A stretch of DNA of 64,000 bases, taken from the NCBI GenBank assembly GCA_946811185.2, contig OX328113.1:21551521-21615520 (forward strand), in the 5' to 3' direction. How positions within the stretch are numbered: position 1 is the stretch's first letter; each line of letters starts with the position of its first letter. This stretch comes from Hippopus hippopus. Its lineage: Eukaryota > Mollusca > Bivalvia > Cardiida > Cardiidae. The notes under the pieces were generated by a model. It had not been told where the DNA came from. It searched no databases and saw only the letters and a program-made list of their open reading frames with translations. Positions 55,560 through 64,000 of this stretch are shown in pieces. The position numbers and the translations under genes are program-made.

Positions 55560-56235
55560 TAACTTTTTCACCATAGACATCATTTCAAAGTCTTTATTAG
55601 ACGACAAAATTTTAGACTTTGTATAAATTGAAAGCATTCGCAGACGACAGATGAAATAAATATCTATACATTTAGTTTTTCATTTATTTTTTGTTTATTA
55701 CCGTTATTATTATTGAAAGAATGATAAATGTAGTGGACAAACTAATGAAAAAAATGATGGTTACCATGTTATCAATGTCTTTTTTTTTTACTTGTACTAG
55801 ATTAGGGCTTTGCTCAGGGACATTCCGACAAGAATAGCCCTGCAAGCGGGGGATCGTTCAAGAATTCGATCATAACAGATCCAGCACCGTGATCTTTTAC
55901 CAAACAGTTTAGTGTATGAACGACCAGGGTAGTGGAAGATTTGGAAAATATTGGGGTGGAGACAGAAAATGTTTTCCAAAAATATTTTCAAATCTACCAT
56001 GGACAAATACTGCAGTATAATTCTAGCCATGTTTGAATTATCACCAGCGAATACTGCCAATTTGGAAAAATCTACAATTCCGTTGTGCTATAGAGAGCTA
56101 TGATGTTCGATGTATAATCCAGAGGTTATGGGGTCGATCCTCATCGGCCACACTGGTTTTTCGTCGGATTGTCCTTTGGCAAGGCGAAATACCAGCCTAG
56201 CACTGGTAAAGTTCAGGAATACAGGTATTCTTATT
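55560..56235. mobile_element. Diverged family A copies and SINE fragment
   Basis: Family A remnants at 55585-55660 and 55888-56095; SINE body 'ttttcgtcggattgtcctttg' and 'ctagcactggtaaagttc' at 56095-56235. They mirror 35085-35700. Confidence 0.6.
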
Positions 56236-56239
56236 TCAG

Positions 56240-56458
56240 TCTTAACCCTTAGGCTGCTAAGTGCGACTAACTGACCTTTAGCGGACTGTGTAGATCAAGA
56301 TCAGACTGCACAGAACGTGCAGTCAGATCTTTAATCTACACTGTACGATGAGAAGACATTTTTCCTCCAAAAATAGCTCTGAAATAGGAGAACTCCGATT
56401 TTTACTATCGGCTTTAAAGTTTCATTTCACTTATTTGGCGAGATAAGGGTTAAATAGT
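56240..56458. mobile_element. Family B MITE, full length with TTAA ends
   Basis: TTAACCCTTAGGCTGC at the left, core palindrome around CACAGAACGTGC, and AGATAAGGGTTAAAT at the right. It is the best example in the window for defining the B termini. Confidence 0.85.
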
Positions 56459-56559
56459 TGGCGCTCCAGGTTTTGATAGACTGCTACATGTTATTTCTTC
56501 TATTGTATTCGTTACTTTTTTTCATACTTCTCTGATAATGACAAATCATTCACATCATT

Positions 56560-56714
56560 ATTAATCCACAACATCAATTTTATTTAACAACTACCTGAAG
56601 CATGATGTAGACTGGTCCTTTGACATACCGAAAATTGACCATTCACGAAAATTTTCGGTTCAGGTCAATCTGCGCGGACTGCGCAGGCTGACCTAGGTTG
56701 ATATTTTTCGCAGA
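56560..56714. mobile_element. Family C MITE fragment
   Basis: The central palindrome CAATCTGCGCGGACTGCGCA with GGCTGACCTAGG; the right end is missing. Confidence 0.7.
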
Positions 56715-56814
56715 AAAACTTTGTCAAAAACAACAACCAAACAAACGATACAGATTTACAGTTTGCTTTTCATTTTTGAAGATCTGTGTAGACCGTGATA
56801 AGATTTGAATATGT

Positions 56815-57030
56815 GAATAACCTTTTAGGATGCTAAGCGCCACTCAAGGACTTTTCCTGGATAGTGTAGATCAAGATCAGACTGCACAGAAGGTGCAGTC
56901 TGATCTTGAATCTACACTGTCCGATAAGGAAATAATTATTCCCCCAAAGTGACTTTGAAGCAATAAGCTTTGGGTTTTCACTATCGACTTGGAGGTATCA
57001 TTTCACTTATTCGGCAGTACAAGTGTTAAA
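56815..57030. mobile_element. Family B MITE
   Basis: Core GTAGATCAAGATCAGACTGC around CACAGAAGGTGC with a precise inverse, right flank 'tttcacttattcggcagta' and AAGTGTTAAA. Confidence 0.85.
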
Positions 57031-57204
57031 AAAAGTTGGCGTCTGGACCCAGGGCTGAACAGCTCCTGTTGACGCAATTTTTTCCACGTATCTTCATCTT
57101 TTAGGCATCATCACCATCAGTATTTTACAGTGGTATTTTCTAAGTTATCTGCTGCATATGTGTTGGATTGTGGAGGCGCCGAGTTATCATATTTTTAGTT
57201 GAAG

Positions 57205-57850
57205 CGAATGCTTTAACTTTTTACCACACTGCAAAAATATAAATTTGTCCAAAGTGAAAGTATTTGCAAATGACGATATAAATGTGGCTCAAAAGATGAG
57301 TTTTGTCTTTGAAAGGGTAGAAAACATTGTGGGAAAATGAGAAAATGCTGGTTACCAGCATTTTCTCCTTTTCCCACAATGTTTTCAAGTGGTTTCTTTT
57401 TCAGGGTCGTTAAACCTCGTCATTGTGTGGTAAAGGGTTAATAGGGGACAAAAATTAAGAACCATCTATAATAACCGCCTATGCAGACGATAAATTAACT
57501 CTTTACCAAACGACAAAGTTTTAGACAAGTCCAAATTGAAGGCATTTGCAGACGACAAAATAAACGTAACTCAAAAATCGAAGCTTGACTTCAGAAGAGG
57601 AGAAAACATGGTGGGAAAAGGAGAAAATGCTGGTTACCAGCATTTTCTCCTTTTCCCACAATGTTTTCAGAAGGCTTCTTCCTCTGGGTCGTAAAGGGTT
57701 AACTGTGGTTCAAATAACTGGATTTGCTTTAAACGTGAAGGAAAAAAATTTTGGTAATAGAGCGAGTGTTGGTTACCAGCGTTTTCTACTCTTTCCACAA
57801 TGTTCAAAAGCCCTGCCTCTGTGGTTGTTAAAACACGGGCCAGATTGGTA
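57205..57850. mobile_element. Three family A MITEs
   Basis: Copies at 57210-57442 (ends TTTACCACAC / GGTAAAGGGTTAAT), 57495-57702 (TTAACTCTTTACCAAACG / AAAGGGTTAAC) and a fragment 57703-57850. The first two palindromes are nearly perfect. Confidence 0.85.
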
Positions 57851-57964
57851 GAAAGTTTTGACAGAACAATATTACTCAACAGGCGTGTATAGCGAGACTT
57901 CCGGTAGAACTTTTTTTTTTCAATGTTTTTACAAGACATTGTATTCAAATATAAACTACAACCT

Positions 57965-58180
57965 CAATCTAATAGGCTCCAAATTGGCCTAATGGTCAGG
58001 GGAGTCGACTTGGGAACTCGGAGACCCGAGATCGAGACGCACCCGCCCCAGAAAGAAAAGAAACCGCACAGAGAGAAGGGAAGAAAGAGAAAGACAGCTG
58101 GTTAGAGAAACAAACAGCTGGATAGAGAACGGGCAAGAAAGACACTTGGATAGGCGATGGTGGGACACAGGGAAATTACC
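57965..58180 (+). mobile_element. tRNA-derived SINE
   Basis: TTGGCCTAATGGTCAGGGG and GAGATCGAGACGC boxes, purine-rich body; the partner of 37785. Confidence 0.65.
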
Positions 58181-58205
58181 TTTTACTACTCTGTGTATTT
58201 GGAAT

Positions 58206-58419
58206 TATCAATTTTAATACATAGGTGTTTTATAAAAAGATGAAAATTTATTTCAGTTTTGTTATAACTTTATATAACTTTTCTCTGTGCAGAGATTAAG
58301 TTTAAGCAAAAGGAACACAAAAGTATATACAGAAAATGTTTTAATACTCAAAATATATTGATTCATACAACAGAAAAATATTACACAAACTTCAATTTCA
58401 ACAATCTTAATTTAAAAAG
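58206..58419. other. Intergenic, unassigned
   Basis: Short AT-rich segment, nothing recognised. Confidence 0.4.
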
Positions 58420-61270
58420 AAGACTGTAGGAAAACGAGAAAATGCTGGTTCCCAACATTTTGCCCTTTCCTGCAATGTTTTCCACCATTTCGCACACAAT
58501 TACCATTATCTGAACCATATTCTATTTGTCAACAGCAAATGCTTTCAATACAGATTAATTTAAAATTTTGTCATCTGGAAGAGATTCAATACACAAATAC
58601 AAAAGTCTTTAAATGATTGAAAAGATAGAAACAAGACTTAGTTCATTTCTTTATACCAAGCAACAAAATTTCAAACTTGTTCAAACTGAAAGACCACAAA
58701 CTGAATGAAGCTATGACGACACAATTTTGTCTTTCAAGGGGAAGGAAACATTGTGGAAACGAGAAAATGCTCGTTTCAAGCACATTCACCATTTTCCACA
58801 ATGTTTTCAAGAAGCTTATACATCTTCTTTGACCCTTTACCACATGACAAACTTTAAGACCTGTAGAAACCAAAAGCACGTGCAGACGCAAAATTTAATA
58901 TAGCTAATATTGTGAAAGTCTTCTTTGATAAGATGAAAAACAATGTTTTCAAAAATCCTCTTTCTCAAGGTTGTTAAAAGGCGTGGTAAAGGGTAAAATA
59001 ACAATTGTTAGTTTGGGAAAAAAAACGTTAAAAACAAGACAATAACCTCGTCTCAACAATGCATGTATGTCAAATAATTCTTTACCAAATTGCCGCATTA
59101 TTGTAATAGTGTTCTAACTCCATTTTTGTAAAATTTGAGATTTTTATATCATTTGAATCGTCATGAAGAGTTTTACCTTCCCATGAAATCAGTGTTGCAT
59201 TATAGGCCCTGGTTAAGAAGATTTCAGTATTGACTTGTTCTAACTGCACTAATAATTTTACTACTTTGGAGCAAATTTTCTCAAAAACATCCAAAATGGC
59301 AGTTAGAACACTATTATAATAATGCGACGAAATGTTGAAATTTAGAACATATTTATATTGAAAGTATTTGCAGACTGCAAATAAAATGTGGCTGAAATAA
59401 TGTGCTTTGTCTATGAAAAGGCAGACAACATGGAAGAAAGGAGGTAATGCTGCTAACCAGCTGTTTCACCAGTATTCATGTTTTCCAGAGCCTATTTAAT
59501 CATGTTTTTTTTTTAATGGCTGGTTTGAAAAAGTATTAAAACTAAAACTCATCACAATACAGGCTGTTCTAACTTTTTCACAATAGACAAAATTTTAGAA
59601 TTTTCCAATTTTCCAATTCGAAAGCATCTGCAGACTTTGAATGAAATGTGGCTCAAATGATAGAAATTGTCTTTCACCCTTTACATTTTGGCCTTGTCCA
59701 AATTGAAATCTTTTGCACACAACAATTTCAATGTGCCTCAAATGGTGCAACCTTTCTTCTATAGGGTAAAAAACATTGTGGGAAAAGGAGAAAATGCTGG
59801 TTACCAACATTTCTCTTTTTTCCACAATGTTTTCAAAAGGCTTCTTTCCCAAGGCCATTAAAAGTCTGCATTGTGCAGTAAAGGATTAATGAGATACAAA
59901 ACACAGCAAAAAAGGAGAAAATACTTATTACAAGCACTCCCAACATTTTCCACAGTGTTTGCAAAAGCGTATTACATAATTATAATCTTTTTTAATACAA
60001 AATGATTTTATACAGTGGTAAAATCTATACAATAAACTCTTAACAAAACACAATGTTTTATGTTGTTACCAAATGCCAAAATTTTAGACTGATCCAAAAC
60101 AAAAACATTTTGCAGATGACAGTTTAGTTGTAGCTCAAATGATGGAATCGGTCTCTGGCACACTAGAAAGTATTGAAGAACTAAGAGGAAACACTGGGTA
60201 TCATTATTTTCTCTTTTCCCCAAAACAAATAAATGTGGCTGAAATGATGGAATCTGTCTTTGGAAGGCTAGAATGCATGGTGGAGAAAGGAGAAAAATGC
60301 TGAATACCATATTTTGTCCTTCTACCAAAATGTCTACCAGAGTCTTCTTCCTCCAAGACGAAAAAAGTTGGGTTTTTTGGTAAAGGCTTAACCCTTTATC
60401 ACACAATCCCGCCTTTTGATGACCCTTAGGAAGAGGCCCTTTGAAAACAGTGTAGGAAAAGGAGAAAATGCTGGTAACCAGCATTTTCTCCTTTTCCCAC
60501 AATGTTTTCTACCCTATCAAGGCAAACTTGCACCATATGAGTCACATTGAAATTGTCGTCTGCAAATGCTTTCAATTTGGACAAGACTAGATTTTTGTTG
60601 TCTGGTAAAGGCTTAAGACATACCAACAACATGTACAAATGGCAAAACGGATGAATATTCTAGGGGAAGGTAAACATATTTTGAAGTAACATGGGAAATA
60701 ATGTACAGAAAGGCGTATAAATTTGCTAATAGGAAGCACTGGCTATTTTCGCTACATCACCCTGAACCCTTTACCAAAAATTACATTTTAATGACCCTGG
60801 GGAAGTTTAAATAAAATTTCATTGGTAAAAGGAGAAAATGCTTTCTCCTTTTCCCCCAATGTTTTCTACCCTCTTTAAAGACAACTTCTTTCGTATGAGC
60901 TACATCTGAATTAAAATCATGTTGTTCAATAAAGAGTTTATAGTTTCAGAAAAGTCCAAAAAATATGGTGAAGAGCCTAATTTTTCAGTTACCTGTAATG
61001 GGTTAACCCAGCACAGTAAATGCTTATAAATTCTGGACTTAACCCTTTACCAGACGACAAAATTTTAGCCTTGTCCAAATTCAAAGCATTGCAGACGACA
61101 ATTTCAGTGTGGCTCAAATGGTACAATTTTTCTTTGATAGGGTAGAAAACATTGTGGGAAAAGGAGAAAATGCTGGTTACCAGCATTTTCTCCTTTTCCC
61201 ACAATGTTTTCAAAAGGCTCCTTTCCCACGGACGTTAAAAAGTCAGCATTTTGTGGTAAATGGTTTAACT
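58420..61270. mobile_element. Dense cluster of about ten or more family A MITEs
   Basis: Palindrome centres or remnants near 58440, 58765, 58940, 59440, 59795, 59925, 60190, 60290, 60475, 60845 and 61175, in both orientations. The best copies are 60390-60615 and 61038-61265 (TTAACCCTTTACCAGACG start). Between them are flanks of the same family ('caaattgaaagcatttgcag', 'caaatgatggaat'). Confidence 0.8.
59091..59330. mobile_element. MITE of about 240 bp nested in the family A cluster (family I)
   Basis: Terminal inverted repeats: GCATTATTGTAATAGTGTTC at the left, inverse GAACACTATTATAATAATGC at the right, continuing inwards through 'taactccattttt' and 'aaaatggcagtta'. It interrupts a family A start (TTTACCAAATTG at 59080). 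Confidence 0.85.
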
Positions 61271-61294
61271 AAAACTAGCACAAACCTCACAAAT

Positions 61295-63085
61295 GACGAG
61301 AGGGCCATGATGGCCCTAAAGTCGCTCACCTGAGTCTTTTGACCAAACATGACCCATTTTCAATCTCTTTCTAGATATTATGACAAACATTCTATCAAGC
61401 TTTAATAATTATTGGACTGAAAATTTGGCCTCTAGCTTATACACAAGCTTTTTCTAGAATTTCTCTCACTGACCTACTTTTTAGCCAAACATAGCCCATT
61501 TTCGCATTGTAGAGATTATCAAAACAAAGATTCTGACCACCTTTCATAAGTATTGGACAGAAAATGTGGCCTCTAGAGTGAACACAATGTTTTTCCAAGA
61601 TTTGACATGGGGACCTAGTTTTTTACCCAATGCGATCCATTTTCAATTTCATCATACTGATCATCAAGACAAACATTCCGACTAATTTTCATAAGTACTG
61701 GACAGAAAATGATGACTCTAAAGCTACACAAGCTATTTTAAAGATTTGACCTGGTGACTTAGTTTTTGGACCCATTTTCAAACTCATTCAAGATATAATT
61801 ATGAAAAACATTCTGACCAACTTTCATGAGTATTTGACTGAAAATGTGGCCTCTAGAGGGTACACAAGGTTTGTGTATGATTTGAACAGTGACCTAGTTT
61901 TTGACCCGTCATGACCCATTTGCAAACACATCCAAGAAATCATCAAGACACACATTCTGACCAAGTTTCATGAGTATTGAACTGAAAATATGGCCTCTAG
62001 CGCGTTCACACGCTTCTTTTAGATTTGACCTAGTGACCTAGTTTTTGATCAAACATGACCCATTTTCAAAGTTGTATGAGATATGATCAAGACAAACATT
62101 CTGACCAAGTTTCAAGTGTTTTGGACCAAAAATGTGGCCTCTAGAGCGTACACAAGGTTTTTCAAAGATTTGACCTAGTGACCTAGTTTTTGACCCAACA
62201 TACACCATTTTCAAACCCATCCAAAATATCATCAAGACAAACATTCTGACCAACTTTCAAGAGTTTTGGACCAAAAAAGTGGCCTCTAGAGCGTACACAA
62301 GGTTTTACTAAAATTTGATCTAGTGACCTAGTTTTTGATCCGACATGACCCATTTTGTAACTTGTACAGTTATCATCAACACAAACATTCTGACCAGCTT
62401 TCAAGAGTTTTGGACTGAAAATATGGCCTCTACAGTGTACATAATGTTTTTCAAAGATTTGACCCAGTGACCTAGTTTTTGACCCAACCTGACCAAATTT
62501 TGAACTCAGCAGAGATATCATCAAGACAAACATTCTGACCTACTTTCAAGAGTTTTGGACCGAAAATGTAGCCTCCAGAACGTACAGAAGGTTTTTCTAA
62601 GATTTGACCTAGTGACCTAGTTTTTGACCTGATATGACCCATCTTGAAACTTGTCTGAGATATCAAGACAAACATTCTGACCAACTTTCAAGAGTTTTGG
62701 ACTGAAAATGTAGCCTCTAGAGCATACACAAGGTTTTTCACAGATTTGACGTAGTGACCTAGTTTTTGACCCGACATGACCCATTTTCGAACTCGTCCAA
62801 GATGTCATCAAGACAAACACTCTGACCAACTTTCAAGAGTTTTGGACCGAAAATGTGGCCTCTAGAGCGTACACAAGGTTTTTCTAAGATTTTACCTAGT
62901 TTTTGATCCGATATGACCCGTTTTTAAACTTGTTTGAGATATCATCAAGACAAACATTCTGACCAAGTTTCAAGTGTTTTGGACTAAAAATGTGGCCTCT
63001 AGAGTATACACAAGGTTTTCCTAAGATTTGACCTAGTGACCTAGTTTTTGACCCAACATGACCCATTTTCAATCTCGTCTACGAT
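61295..63085 (-). mobile_element. Tandem-core element (same family as 13938), inverted, left end missing
   Basis: Begins with the hairpin AGGGCCATGATGGCCCT (61301) and CGCTCACCTGAG, the inverse of the right end at 15000-15035. About twelve copies of a roughly 143-bp unit follow, spotted by 'caagacaaacattctgacc' variants (61381 to 62945). The CCGTCGTGCG stretch and GCTCAC end expected beyond the array are absent. The minus-strand ORFs of 70-116 codons are frames of the repeat. Confidence 0.85.
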
Positions 63086-63102
63086 ATCAATGCCTTAGAA
63101 TG

Positions 63103-63365
63103 ATAAGGTCGTAAGTGTCACTTACGACCTTATATGATGCATACATATTTGGAAACGGCATTTCATTCTCTATCCTTTTATGTCAATTTCATAGAAATTT
63201 GAACTTGTTGTGTTGACCAAATAAGGTGCTGAAAAAGGTCGTAAGTAAAATCCATTTCAATCCGTTTATAACAAAAGGTCGTTTGTGACACGTACGACCT
63301 TTTGTTAATATTTTACAAAGTATTACACAGTTGAATAAGAAGGTCGTAACTGCTACATACACCCT
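63103..63365. repeat. Cluster of AAGGTCGTAAGT palindromes
   Basis: A perfect 31-bp palindrome at 63103-63133 (ATAAGGTCGTAAGTG, a T, then the inverse). A second stem at 63270-63305 (AACAAAAGGTCGT / ACGACCTTTTGTT). Direct single words at 63235 and 63339. It abuts the truncated end of the tandem-core element. Confidence 0.75.
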
Positions 63366-64000
63366 TGTTTTACAACGTTTTGCACTTAGTCTTAAAAATG
63401 AAGAATCCTTAGAAATACATGATCAGACTTTTCTGTGATATATCATATAGCAGAAACACAGAATTAATAGAAATTAAGCCAATAAAAATGCACTTTACCC
63501 GAAGAAAAAGTGGAAACAAACAAGAAACAAGACAATTTTATGAAACTGATTTTGGTGTAGAGATTACAGCATTGTCAAAAGTTTGAGAGAGGGAAAACAA
63601 TAAACATTTCGTAGCAATTCAACTTGTGCATTGGGGTAAGTATTTAAAACTGGTTTAACTTATAAGAATAGACAGCCTTTAAATAAATAGTATTTTTAAA
63701 AAAAGCCTCCTAAACGTCTTGTATCTTGTTAAAGATAAAATAACTGTTTATGAAAAAAAACCTAAAAAGTGTAATAGTATTCGCACTGACCATACTGCAT
63801 AGAGAATTGGTCCTTCGTGAAATTACACACTCTCTCAGCTAATTTAATCAGTTTAAACACCATAAGGCAATTAATAAGTGCTTTAAGCTGATTTCTACAT
63901 TATTTCAGTCATATTAGATAGACAGCGTACTTATGTAGGTTATGGTTTTGTCTGTGGAGGTCCTACTTATGGACACTCAATTGAAAAAAAGGAGTTTAGA
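63366..64000. other. Intergenic, unassigned; possible SINE remnant at the end
   Basis: AT-rich. From about 63855 the words 'taaacaccataaggcaatta', 'attatttcagtcatatta' and 'gaggtcctacttatggacactc' resemble an inverted SINE body. Confidence 0.4.

Larger units (their letters stand above)
54420..58205. repeat. Segmental duplication, copy 2
   Basis: Partner of 33873-38010. It lies about 20 kb downstream and lacks any C1q or TSP1 exon at its upstream edge, so it copied only the 3' flank of gene 2 (or gene 2's flank derives from it). Confidence 0.85.

Noticed and set aside
60008..60502. 164-codon minus-strand ORF, the longest open frame in the window
   Set aside because: It runs through several palindromic family A MITEs; its peptide (for example 'EKEKMLVTSIFSFS') recurs in every family A copy on either strand.
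62038..62829. Series of minus-strand ORFs of 70-116 codons
   Set aside because: They are frames of the 143-bp tandem repeat, with the same peptide motifs in each unit and frameshifts between units.

Overview
The window looks like nuclear DNA of a bivalve mollusc, or at least a lophotrochozoan. It is visibly AT-rich, has GT-AG introns, and contains no bacterial-style operons and no long open reading frames. It is dense in short non-autonomous DNA transposons, tRNA-derived SINE-like units and tandem-core elements resembling the pearl/BIV160 type known from bivalves. Its recognisable coding DNA belongs to C1q-domain proteins, a family greatly expanded in bivalve immunity. Species cannot be read from the sequence alone.

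Two tandem paralogous genes lie on the + strand. Gene 1 (about 96-12998, 5' end outside the window) shows one thrombospondin type-1 (TSP1) exon and, 12.35 kb downstream, a terminal C1q-domain exon. Gene 2 (21812-33622) appears complete. It has nine exons: a signal-peptide exon, three exons encoding one Ly6/uPAR-like domain, one ShKT-domain exon, three TSP1 exons and a terminal C1q exon. Every splice junction is phase-compatible. The exons sum to 1368 nt, giving a predicted secreted protein of 455 residues with the order signal - Ly6 - ShKT - TSP1 - TSP1 - TSP1 - C1q. A fourth TSP1 exon copy (32589) is truncated, has lost a cysteine and is followed by a MITE. This mosaic gene is the strongest candidate for something undescribed in the window.

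Everything else is intron or intergenic sequence built mostly from repeats. (i) Family A and family B are palindromic elements with TTAA-CCCTT ends, which looks like piggyBac-type MITEs; each occurs many times. (ii) Family C is a roughly 250-bp element with TGAGCCATGCTCTG termini and a GC-rich central palindrome. (iii) Six tandem-core elements belong to five families. They have cores of roughly 143-163 bp, and most carry a C/T-rich CCGTC/TGTC stretch at one end (1.34, 9.58, 13.94, 28.7, 44.9 and 61.3 kb). (iv) A 3.5-kb fold-back structure lies at 4.93-8.41 kb. (v) tRNA-like SINE units occur throughout.

Region by region: 0-13 kb is the last intron and C1q exon of gene 1, filled with repeats. 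13-21.8 kb is intergenic. 21.8-33.6 kb is gene 2. 33.6-64 kb has no recognisable gene. That last part contains two segmental duplications (33.87-38.0 with 54.42-58.2 kb; 48.56-50.26 with 51.92-53.62 kb), an AT-rich repeat-poor stretch (38-43.8 kb), a cluster of family A copies (58.4-61.3 kb), an inverted tandem-core element and a small palindrome cluster at 63.1-63.4 kb. Both genes probably make secreted proteins in which adhesive or cysteine-rich modules (Ly6, ShKT, TSP1) are joined to a C1q ligand-binding head. The immune or recognition role is inferred from family knowledge, not shown by the sequence.
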